Shown here piece by piece: positions 1 through 6,276 of a DNA stretch of 64,000 bases; position 1 is the stretch's first letter; every line of letters starts with the position of its first letter. The notes below the pieces were generated by a model, which worked only from the letters and a program-made list of their open reading frames with translations, did not search any database and was not told the origin of the DNA. Source of the DNA: Cytobacillus sp. FSL H8-0458 (GTDB lineage Bacteria > Bacillota > Bacilli > Bacillales > Cytobacillaceae); assembly GCF_038002165.1 (NCBI RefSeq), contig NZ_JBBOBR010000002.1, positions 1 to 64,000 on the forward strand, written 5' to 3'. The position numbers were made by a program, and so were the translations under genes.

Positions 1-804
1 CGTAATATCAGATGGGCATGTAATGGATGGGGGTTCGGTATCGTTTACTGTTACCTTAAAGGAGCAGGTTGCAGCATTGCCTGCACTATCGCTAGCAGTG
101 CATTCTACGGTTGTAGTTCCCAATTGGAAAAAGTCTCCTGATTCAAAGGTACATTCAACCATGTACGGTGGAACACCACCTGTAACATCAGGAGGCGGAA
201 ACTCAACCCTAGCTCCACATTGGCCAGGATCATTTCTTAGTGTGATATCCTGTGGGCAAGTAATGATTAATGGTACCTGACAGACCTCAACATTATCAAT
301 TCCAGTTTGGTTTGCAACCCCCGTGTACCTTACTCTGGTAATAAGATTTGAACCTGCCTCCACAGAAAGGTTTGACCAAACATCAAAAACTTCACCAATT
401 ACATTTGGGGGACCAATTGTTGTATCTACCAGATTTCCATTACTATTAAAAGCTTGTAACGTAACAGGAAAACGAGATGAGTAAAATAAACTAAGGCTAG
501 AAATAGGCTGATTAAATAAAATTTCCTTAAATGGCCCATCTAGCCAAAAAGCCGTTGTACTTGGCGAAGGCTCATTCTCAAAGTTTCCACTACCTCCTGC
601 ATCACTATCAACTAAACCCAGCCACCCAGGAAAGAATACCTCAGTAAAACCCAAATTCATATTAGGCACTGAATTTAAATCTCCTACTCCTTCAAAGGTA
701 ATTATCGGACAGTCATTTTGGAATATTTTTATAGGAGGTCCCGTACGTCTAACATTTATTTTTTCTATTGAACCATTGTAAAAACCATTGACTCCGTTTG
801 ACAT
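1..804 (-). CDS. HYR-domain surface-type protein, C-terminus beyond the window
   Basis: The frame is open from an ATG at 804 to the window edge, giving 268 residues with no stop. A strong ribosome site (AAAGGAG) lies 6 nt upstream of the ATG. Residues 1-185 form a beta-rich, lectin-like region ending in a GIDNVEVC stretch. Residues from about 190 to 245 form a HYR (hyalin repeat) module, with an ITCPQDIT start, paired cysteines and a FKVTVNDTEPP end. A second repeat begins directly after it. HYR modules are immunoglobulin-like adhesion folds. There is no signal peptide or lipobox at the N-terminus, which is odd for a secreted adhesin and would fit a spore-surface protein or non-classical export. 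The surface role is inference. The total length and number of repeats are unknown because the gene is cut. Confidence 0.85.
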   Translation of the reverse strand, partial: MSNGVNGFYNGSIEKINVRRTGPPIKIFQNDCPIITFEGVGDLNSVPNMNLGFTEVFFPGWLGLVDSDAGGSGNFENEPSPSTTAFWLDGPFKEILFNQPISSLSLFYSSRFPVTLQAFNSNGNLVDTTIGPPNVIGEVFDVWSNLSVEAGSNLITRVRYTGVANQTGIDNVEVCQVPLIITCPQDITLRNDPGQCGARVEFPPPDVTGGVPPYMVECTFESGDFFQLGTTTVECTASDSAGNAATCSFKVTVNDTEPPSITCPSDIT

Positions 805-862
805 AAAAATCTCCTTTCTGCTTATTTTTATTATAATACTAATCTTTTTCCTTTCATCTAAC

Positions 863-879
863 ATCTTATGTTACTAGAT
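863..879 (-). promoter_or_regulatory. possible sporulation (sigma-E/sigma-K type) promoter
   Basis: Read on the minus strand, CATAAGAT at 870-863 fits the CATANNNT -10 of sigma-K/sigma-E promoters. An AC dinucleotide lies about 15 nt upstream. The site is about 60 nt before the HYR gene start. The motif is short, so a chance match is possible. Confidence 0.3.
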
Positions 880-977
880 GCAAAGGTGTATAGGTGACTA
901 CCATTAAACAGTTTTTTAAACTCTTACAATATCAAATTGTTAATGGTTCCTTTCCAACTCCCAGCAGATTCATTTGG

Positions 978-1265
978 TTAAGGATTGGTAAAAATATAAA
1001 AAACTGCAAGGCCTTTCATCATACTAAAATTGATGTCTTGAAATCTTATAAAACTCATCAATGGCTTTGAAACAGAATAAGATGGCACTTCCTCTGAATC
1101 ATCAGGTTCCTCTAATACATCCGCAATTCTCTCTACTGCCGTAGCAGAACGCTGAAATCCTGCCCACTGTCCAGCCACATGCATACCTTTTGCAGGAAAG
1201 TAAACAGGCTGTAGCTTTTGTGAAAGTATTGTAAGAAAATTGGCAAGCACGCGTTGCCCTCGCAT
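978..1265 (-). pseudogene. remnant of an ABC transporter (end of membrane domain to start of ATPase domain)
   Basis: The 95-codon frame contains GQWAGFQRSATAVERIADVLEEP followed by a short stretch and FQDINFS. This order matches the junction between the transmembrane domain and the nucleotide-binding domain of ABC exporters, where a residue run like SAxRVFEILDEEP precedes the FxxVxFxY start of the ATPase. No Walker A, signature or Walker B motif follows, and the sequence loses similarity after FSM. I read it as a short decayed fragment rather than a working gene. The surrounding 800 to 1700 region has no intact gene. Confidence 0.45.
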
Positions 1266-1366
1266 TGAAATTGATTAAGGAAAAGCGCATTAATGAAGTA
1301 AACGAACTTATTTGCCTTGAAACACTGAAAGCAAAAATAGCAAAAACCACAGGAACAAGCCCCTGC
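1235..1366 (+). other. uncharacterised coding-like remnant without a start codon
   Basis: Between two stops the plus strand reads ENWQARVALALKLI and continues through a Lys/Glu-rich helix to a TTGTSPC end. There is no ATG, GTG or TTG with a ribosome site at its beginning. It lies antisense to the ABC remnant. It may be the 3' end of a lost gene, but I do not recognise the family. Confidence 0.2.
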
Positions 1367-1411
1367 TAAAACAGATATGATTAATAGTAATAAAGTTTTG
1401 ACACTCCCTAT

Positions 1412-1558
1412 ATGAGAAAAAGTAAAGATGTTTACCAAAGTGGGAGTTTTGATGCTGATAAAGACCCTGAAGAAAAGAGCCTTACTCAGTACAATTCCGC
1501 TTTAAGATCAGAATGGACAGGAGATGGTTTTCAGCAAACCCATATAGATATGAACTAA
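1412..1558 (+). CDS. possible 48-residue hydrophilic protein, doubtful
   Basis: An ATG at 1412 opens 48 codons that read like a real soluble protein: MRKSKDVYQSGSFDADKDP, then an acidic middle and a THIDMN end. No convincing ribosome site precedes it (TCCCTATATGAG). It could therefore be the tail of a decayed gene rather than a functional small gene. The family is not recognised. Coding-like composition continues for about 30 codons in another frame (1567-1662), which also suggests decay. Confidence 0.25.
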   Translation: MRKSKDVYQSGSFDADKDPEEKSLTQYNSALRSEWTGDGFQQTHIDMN

Positions 1559-1664
1559 ATGGAAGTAAAGAGCACTCCTTAATCCAAATTGAGGCAGTCT
1601 CTAATGTTCAGCTAAATTCAAGGAAATTAAGACTAGGGATGCGATCTCCAATACCCAAATAGCG

Positions 1665-1703
1665 AAAAAAGCTGCAGGGCCAAATAGGCCCTGCAGCTTT
1701 TTT
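1665..1703 (-). terminator. bidirectional terminator after the cyd operon
   Basis: A perfect 11-bp stem (GCTGCAGGGCC / GGCCCTGCAGC) with a 5-nt loop has a T run on either strand. It lies just 3' of cydS. Confidence 0.9.
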
Positions 1704-1718
1704 CATCTCAATTACTTG

Positions 1719-1820
1719 TTATTCCTCCACTCTTTCATCCTTCCCCGCCAGCCAAAAAGCCGTAGCTATGGAACCAAAAATCACGATAAACGGCGCATAA
1801 AACATTACAAATTCCGCCAT
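1719..1820 (-). CDS. cydS: small subunit of cytochrome bd oxidase (CydS/CydX-like)
   Basis: This is a 33-residue single-pass membrane peptide, MAEFVMFYAPFIVIF followed by a second hydrophobic half and a charged end (KDERVEE). It starts 12 nt after the cydB stop, behind a GAGGGGAG ribosome site. Length, position and topology match the 33-residue CydS subunit known from the Geobacillus cytochrome bd structure and the analogous CydX of proteobacteria, which stabilise the haem sites. The call rests on operon position and overall pattern, since such short peptides diverge quickly. It is the last gene before the operon terminator. Confidence 0.8.
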   Translation of the reverse strand: MAEFVMFYAPFIVIFGSIATAFWLAGKDERVEE

Positions 1821-1832
1821 GATTCTCCCCTC

Positions 1833-2858
1833 CTACGCATGGTCGTCACGCTTCCCCTGTACATAGTCTTTATTGAAAAGAAACAGCCTTAGCAGCAGAT
1901 AAAGGGACGGCAGCAGCAATCCCAGTCCTGCTATGAAGGCAATGACCAGGGCGATGGCCATAGCTTCGTTTGTGAAACCGTCATAAATGGTCAGGTATGG
2001 ATAAAGCAGATACGGATAATGCGAGATCCCATAGGCAAAGAAAGCCACAAAGAATTGCCCTGTCAGCAGCCCGAATGCAAGGCCGTAGTATCTTCTCTTC
2101 CATATTAGATAGACGGTTCCTGCAAACAGCAGGAATGAGATGCCGAACAGCCACCACAAATCCATTAATCTGCTGAAATGCTCAGGATTATGATCCCTCA
2201 GTTCGACAATGATGCCTGCCGCTGTTACGATAGAGGGCACCGCCCAAATAAGAGCGTATTTCCTCAGCAGTTCTGTGGCCGGTTCATCGCTTGCTTTATT
2301 GGCATACCAGGTAAGGAACACTGCTGATATATATAGTACTGCTGTTATACTCAGCACAACAATGCTCCATGTCAGCGGGCTGGTGAACAATGTCCAATAG
2401 TCAAGCTCCAGTCCCTCTGAACTTTCACTAACGAATCCGCCTTCTGAAATGGTCAGGACTATGGACAGAGATGCAGGAATGAAAAGACCTGAAAGTCCAT
2501 ACAAATAGGTCCATCTTTTTTGTCTAAGTCCCCCGTAGGTGGTAAAAGCGTAATAAGATCCGCGAATGGCAAGCAGGACTATCGCAATACTTGCCGGCAC
2601 CAGCAGGATCGTTCCATAATAGTAGGCAGTTCTTGGGAAGAATCCCACAATGCCAACAAAAAAGAACACCAGGAATACATTTGTAACTTCCCAAACCGGT
2701 GATAAATAGCGTTGTATAATTCGCGTTAAAATATGCTGTTTTCCGCGGAATAGACTGTATGCGTTGAAAAATCCTGCTCCAAAATCAATAGACGCAACGA
2801 TGACATAGCCGAATAGAAACAGCCATAAGACGGAAATTCCGAGGATCTCAAGCGTCAT
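1833..2858 (-). CDS. cydB: cytochrome bd-type quinol oxidase subunit II
   Basis: The 341-residue protein has about nine membrane segments and starts MTLEILGISVLWLFLFGYV, typical of CydB (about 340 residues). The GYVIVASIDFGAG stretch in the first helix is the conserved CydB N-terminal signature. CydB forms the heterodimer with CydA that oxidises quinol and reduces oxygen to water. Its ATG overlaps the cydA stop by 4 nt (ATGA), so translation is probably coupled. Within Bacillaceae it is closer in size and order to the YthAB/Geobacillus type than to the classic cydABCD operon, because no cydCD follows. Confidence 0.93.
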   Translation of the reverse strand: MTLEILGISVLWLFLFGYVIVASIDFGAGFFNAYSLFRGKQHILTRIIQRYLSPVWEVTNVFLVFFFVGIVGFFPRTAYYYGTILLVPASIAIVLLAIRGSYYAFTTYGGLRQKRWTYLYGLSGLFIPASLSIVLTISEGGFVSESSEGLELDYWTLFTSPLTWSIVVLSITAVLYISAVFLTWYANKASDEPATELLRKYALIWAVPSIVTAAGIIVELRDHNPEHFSRLMDLWWLFGISFLLFAGTVYLIWKRRYYGLAFGLLTGQFFVAFFAYGISHYPYLLYPYLTIYDGFTNEAMAIALVIAFIAGLGLLLPSLYLLLRLFLFNKDYVQGKRDDHA

Positions 2859-4201
2859 CGAAGCTCACCTTCTTTCTCCAGCTCACGGTCGGCCAATTCC
2901 TGCTCGACCGGATTTTTGCGGAACATTCTGGTGAGGACAATGAAGCTTCCGATTGCCAGCACGAGATATAATCCTGCAAACAGCAGAAGCATAAGGTCTA
3001 CCTGGCCGCTTGAAGTTGCAGCATCTTCAGTACGCATGATGCCCCGGAGAATCCACGGCTGCCGTCCCACTTCCGCAAACCACCATCCCGCTTCAATCGC
3101 AATGATCGATAATGGTCCGCCAAGAACGATCAGCCAGCGGAACCATTTCGCCGAAACAAAGCGCATTTTAAACCAGGTGCCCAGGACATAGATGAGTGAT
3201 AGTGCCGTCATCCACATGCCAATGGTTACCATAAGGTCAAATAAATAATGGATATAAAGCGGCGGAATTTCATCTTCCGGAAATTGATCGAGTCCGATCA
3301 CCTCTGCATTCGGATTGCTGTGTGCAAGAATGCTGAGTGCATATGGAATCTTAATTGCATACTTCACTTCTCCGTCATCAAGAACCCCATAAAGCATTAA
3401 CGGTGCCCCTTCTTCTGTCTCAAAATGCCACTCAGCGGCAGCCAGTTTTTCAGGCTGGTATTCTGCAAGATATTTCCCAGAGAAGTCACCAATTACCGCT
3501 GTAGCGATTGAGAAAATCAATCCGATTTTCATTGTAAGCATTAATGCCTTCTTATGGTAAATATGATTCGATCCTTTCAAAAGGCGATAAGCACCTATTG
3601 ATGCCAGAACAAAAGCTGATGTCATATAGGCAGTGGAAAGCACATGCGCAACCTTTGTCGGCATGGCAGGAGTGAACATCGCCAGTACCGGGTTAACATT
3701 AACAAGCTGGCCATTCACAATATCAAATCCCTGCGGCGCGTTCATAAATGCATTTACAATTGTAATGAAAATTGCTGAAAATGATGCCCCAATTGCGACC
3801 GGGATTAATAAAAGCAAATGCTTCTTCTGATTCTCAAAGCGATCCCAAGTATAGAGATAGATCCCGAGAAATATCGCTTCAAAGAAAAAAGCAAATGTCT
3901 CCATAAACAGAGGCAGCGCAATGACATTGCCTGCGAGTTCCATAAAGTTAGGCCACAGCAATGAGAGCTGCAGTCCGATGGCAGTGCCGGTAACAACTCC
4001 GACAGCCACGGTAATGACAAAACCGCGCGTCCATCTTCTGGCAAGCAGAATATAATGTTCATCCTGCTTTTTGATTCCCACCCACTGCGCTATCATAATC
4101 ATGAGCGGGATGCCGACACCAATGGTTGCGTAAATGATATGAAAGGATAATGTCAGCTCTGTTAAGACACGGCTGAAAAAAACTGATTCTTCATTTCCCA
4201 T
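2855..4201 (-). CDS. cydA: cytochrome bd-type quinol oxidase subunit I
   Basis: The 448-residue polytopic protein carries the three haems of the bd oxidase. Visible CydA features include the FSRVLTELTLSFHIIYATIG start (His ligand region), WPNFMELAGN, the FFEAIFLGIYLYTWDRF helix, and GRQPWILRG, the conserved GRQPW motif near haem b595/d. The quinol-binding Q loop is short, as in the Bacillus YthA/Geobacillus CydA branch. It converts quinol oxidation at low oxygen into proton-motive force. It lies in an operon with an upstream 31-aa peptide and downstream cydB and cydS. The ribosome site AAAGGAG precedes the ATG. Confidence 0.95.
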   Translation of the reverse strand: MGNEESVFFSRVLTELTLSFHIIYATIGVGIPLMIMIAQWVGIKKQDEHYILLARRWTRGFVITVAVGVVTGTAIGLQLSLLWPNFMELAGNVIALPLFMETFAFFFEAIFLGIYLYTWDRFENQKKHLLLLIPVAIGASFSAIFITIVNAFMNAPQGFDIVNGQLVNVNPVLAMFTPAMPTKVAHVLSTAYMTSAFVLASIGAYRLLKGSNHIYHKKALMLTMKIGLIFSIATAVIGDFSGKYLAEYQPEKLAAAEWHFETEEGAPLMLYGVLDDGEVKYAIKIPYALSILAHSNPNAEVIGLDQFPEDEIPPLYIHYLFDLMVTIGMWMTALSLIYVLGTWFKMRFVSAKWFRWLIVLGGPLSIIAIEAGWWFAEVGRQPWILRGIMRTEDAATSSGQVDLMLLLFAGLYLVLAIGSFIVLTRMFRKNPVEQELADRELEKEGELR

Positions 4202-4218
4202 TTAATATTCTCCTTTTC

Positions 4219-4314
4219 CTATCCTGCAAAAATGCGTCCGATAAAAGAAAGCCCCATAATGATAGCCACTGTAAAAGCAAGCCACATTAATATGCGTTCC
4301 TGTTTTTTATACAT
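4219..4314 (-). CDS. 31-residue single-pass membrane peptide ahead of cydA
   Basis: MYKKQERILMWLAFTVAII continues through a glycine-containing hydrophobic helix to GRIFAG, then stops 17 nt before the cydA ATG. The ribosome site is strong (AAGAGGAG). The product has a short positive N-terminus and one membrane helix, so N-in orientation is likely. It is in line with cydA, so it is probably the first gene of the cyd operon. I do not know a named family. It could be a second oxidase accessory peptide or a translated leader that couples to cydA. It is too short to appear in most automated annotations. Confidence 0.65.
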   Translation of the reverse strand: MYKKQERILMWLAFTVAIIMGLSFIGRIFAG

Positions 4315-4337
4315 TCACTCACTCCTCTTGAATGCTC

Positions 4338-4366
4338 ACTATATCACATTATTGCACAGTTCCAGC
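4338..4366 (-). promoter_or_regulatory. candidate extended -10 promoter of the cyd operon
   Basis: On the minus strand TGATATAGT (TATAGT at 4343-4338) forms an extended -10 about 25 nt before the 31-aa gene. The -35 region (CTGGAA) is poor, as is usual for extended -10 promoters. A GTGTCAC half-dyad further upstream could be a redox-regulator site, but I cannot support Rex specifically. Confidence 0.35.
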
Positions 4367-4637
4367 CTAAAAGCTGTGACACTTAAACAACATTTATATG
4401 AGGAAAATGTGAAACTATGTAATTCCTTTTACAGCTCCCTATTCCCTTTTGAGCATAGATTAAAACGAAAAGGACATTGGAATTTGCCATGCCAAGTTTA
4501 AACAGAGATTTCTGTGTATATGTAGACCCTAATGCAGATATCTCTGCGTCGTTAGTTTTGTCTTTTTTTGTCCATTGAGCCGGCTCCTGTTTTTCTTATT
4601 AATCTGTTCAACCCTTCAAGTTTATTCTTTTTTGCCA
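4367..4637. other. intergenic stretch, nothing else recognised
   Basis: This AT-rich interval lies between the cyd promoter region and the yhfK terminator. No gene, RNA motif or repeat was recognised in it. Confidence 0.5.
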
Positions 4638-4665
4638 ATAAAAATCCCGGTGCATACACACCGGG
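4638..4665 (-). terminator. terminator after yhfK
   Basis: On the minus strand a CCCGGTG / CACCGGG stem is followed by ATTTTTATT. It lies 6 nt beyond the yhfK stop. Confidence 0.85.
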
Positions 4666-4671
4666 CAAGAG

Positions 4672-5316
4672 TTAAATTTTTTTCACTGCCGTTTCTGGAT
4701 CTTCACCGCCTGATACCAGGTCGAATGCCCGCTTATAGGTATTTTCCTTATCCAGCACAGCATAAAGGGTTTTAGCTACATCCTCCCGAGGAATGAAGCC
4801 CCGCTCCAAGTTTTCCGCTGCTTTAATTTTGCCGGTTCCCGGGTCATTTGTCAGGCCGCCCGGACGTACGATTGTGTAGTTCAAGCTGCTTTTTTCCAGA
4901 ATTCTGTCGGCATAATGCTTCGCCGCGAAATATGGCTTGATCGTTTCACTCCACTTATCGCGATTATTTGCCTGGATAGCGCTCACCATAATAAACCGTT
5001 CCACACCAGCCTTCTCAGCCGCTTCAATTGTTTTTGCCGCTCCGTCAAGGTCAATCAGCAGAGTTTTGTCATAGCCGGTATTTCCGCCGGAACCTGCAGA
5101 AAATACAATCGCATCACAGCCTTTGGCTGCTTCAGCCAATTCATCAACTGTTCCTTCAAGGCTTGCTAGGGCCGTTTCCACGCCCATATCTTCAAACTGG
5201 CGGACCTGCTCTTCTTTTCTGACCATTGCTCTGGCTGTATGTTTATCCTCTTCTTTTATAAGCTTGACCAGCTGCTTTCCAATTTGCCCGCTTGCTCCGA
5301 CGATAAGAACTTTCAT
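4672..5316 (-). CDS. yhfK: atypical short-chain dehydrogenase / NAD(P)-binding epimerase-like protein
   Basis: The 214-residue protein matches the length and pattern of B. subtilis YhfK. It starts with the Rossmann fold MKVLIVGASGQIGKQLV (GxxGxxG at residues 8-13). It also carries GCDAIVFSAGSGG at the NAD ribose region, VERFIMVSA at strand 5, the AKHYADRIL helix (YxxxK-like region), and IVRPGGL, diagnostic of the SDR_a5/NmrA-like group. The substrate is unknown for the family. The next gene upstream on the same strand is the kinase gene at 5387-6001, 70 nt away, and the two may be co-transcribed. Confidence 0.88.
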   Translation of the reverse strand: MKVLIVGASGQIGKQLVKLIKEEDKHTARAMVRKEEQVRQFEDMGVETALASLEGTVDELAEAAKGCDAIVFSAGSGGNTGYDKTLLIDLDGAAKTIEAAEKAGVERFIMVSAIQANNRDKWSETIKPYFAAKHYADRILEKSSLNYTIVRPGGLTNDPGTGKIKAAENLERGFIPREDVAKTLYAVLDKENTYKRAFDLVSGGEDPETAVKKI

Positions 5317-5386
5317 GGATACCTGCCCCTTTCTGTTTTATGGCCTTTATTTTTTCAAAAGAATAATGCGTTATCAAATGAACTGT

Positions 5387-6001
5387 TTAAGGATCCAAAC
5401 GAACAATTCGCCTTTTATAAAGAGCCGCAATTGTATTCATGATTAATACAGGGATTTTCTTTGGAAAATATCTTCTTCTGTAAAATTTATAGAATGCATG
5501 CTTCAAGTCATCCCACTGTGTGCAATTCTTCGTTTGCTTAAATCGGGCAACATCAATGATTTTAATATGCCCATCCTCTGTAAGAATAATGTTGCGCAGG
5601 TGAATATCCGAGGGATTTAGCCCACTTTCCCTCGCAAGTTTTAAGGCTTCATCAATTTGTCTTATTGTCTCCTCTTTTATCGGTACCCCCTGTGCAAGAC
5701 AATCAAACAGAGTCAGCCCCTGCACATAATCAATTACAATATAGTTATCTCCAGAGCCATACAAAGAGGGGTAGTATGGATGGTCAGGCAATGCCCTGTA
5801 AATCTCCGCTTCATCCCTGGCAATTCTTTTAAATTCCGGAAAAAAGACTTTTAATACAAGATTGGTTTCTTTAATCCTAAAAGCAAAGGCACTTCTCCCT
5901 GCCCCAATAAATTCCAGGCTGTTATCATTTGCTAGAAGTCTGGTCCAATTAAGACTTCTGGAAAATTTCACACTGTCTGCAAGCTGTTGATACAGTTTCA
6001 T
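5387..6001 (-). CDS. small atypical protein kinase (YrzF/RIO-like fold)
   Basis: The 204-residue protein has a minimal kinase fold. It contains a glycine-rich loop GAGRSAFAF (33-41), an ATP-binding Lys51 in LVLKVF, the catalytic loop DIHLRN (Asp132 to Asn137) and a metal-binding Asp150 in IIDVARF, which replaces the usual DFG. This matches small Bacillus kinases such as YrzF and the RIO/Bud32 type more than the large PASTA kinases. No membrane segment is present. The substrate is unknown. The start has a good ribosome site (GGGAGG). What lies upstream is striking: a terminator and then a manganese riboswitch point at this gene, so it is the nearest candidate target of that switch. Confidence 0.75.
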   Translation of the reverse strand: MKLYQQLADSVKFSRSLNWTRLLANDNSLEFIGAGRSAFAFRIKETNLVLKVFFPEFKRIARDEAEIYRALPDHPYYPSLYGSGDNYIVIDYVQGLTLFDCLAQGVPIKEETIRQIDEALKLARESGLNPSDIHLRNIILTEDGHIKIIDVARFKQTKNCTQWDDLKHAFYKFYRRRYFPKKIPVLIMNTIAALYKRRIVRLDP

Positions 6002-6030
6002 TATTAAACCTCCCTGTTCCAGACTCTCCT

Positions 6031-6074
6031 AAAAAATAAAAGGCACTGAGCCATTTATTGGTCTCAGCGCCTTA
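6031..6074 (-). terminator. second terminator between riboswitch and kinase gene
   Basis: On the minus strand an AAGGCGCTGAG / CTCAGTGCCTT stem with an 11-nt inner loop is followed by TTTATTTTTT. It sits 30 nt before the kinase ATG, downstream of the riboswitch's own terminator. Confidence 0.85.
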
Positions 6075-6199
6075 AAAACAAAAGAGACCTTACCAAATAA
6101 ATGGTAAAGGTCTCGCAAGCAACATCTGTTGCCAGTAAAGCCGGAGATTTAACATCCCGTATTGACGACTCTACTTGAAAGCTACTCCCCTTTAGGAAG
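6075..6199 (-). ncRNA. yybP-ykoY manganese riboswitch with terminator expression platform
   Basis: On the minus strand the hallmark blocks occur in order: AAAGGGGAGUAGC (6194-6182), GUCGUCAAUACG, GGCAACAG, then UUGCGAGACCUUUACC (ending 6104). The 5' UAAAGG and 3' CCUUUA can pair as stem P1. The same 3' strand (6115-6104) also forms the left arm of a terminator whose right arm is 6095-6085, followed by a T-rich run at 6084-6075. P1 and the terminator are therefore mutually exclusive, as in Bacillus switches where Mn2+ binding favours read-through. Family identity is a motif match by eye. The regulated gene would be the downstream kinase gene, which is unusual for this class. Confidence 0.9.
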
Positions 6200-6224
6200 A
6201 ATCCGAACTATTTTGTTAGCTTAA

Positions 6225-6253
6225 TTATATGTTGTATGCAGATATTAGTCAAA
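6225..6253 (-). promoter_or_regulatory. strong sigma-A promoter of the riboswitch RNA
   Basis: TTGACT (6253-6248), a 17-bp spacer and TATAAT (6230-6225) on the minus strand give a near-consensus vegetative promoter. Transcription would start about 20 nt before the riboswitch core. Confidence 0.85.
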
Positions 6254-6276
6254 TGATTCGGCCGCTCAAAAACTAA

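Larger units (their letters stand above)
805..1664. other. long stretch with no intact gene
   Basis: About 860 bases between the HYR gene and the cyd terminator hold only fragments: an ABC transporter remnant, a headless coding-like stretch and a doubtful 48-residue frame. No transposase or inverted repeats were seen. It looks like a decayed segment between an accessory gene and the conserved cyd operon. Confidence 0.6.

Noticed and set aside
4344-4420. Rex operator before the cyd operon
   Set aside because: Only half-sites such as GTGTCAC and TGTGAAAC are visible; no full inverted TTGTGA-N6-TCACAA repeat was found.
5123-5446. 107-aa plus-strand frame opposite yhfK
   Set aside because: Antisense shadow of a conserved dehydrogenase.
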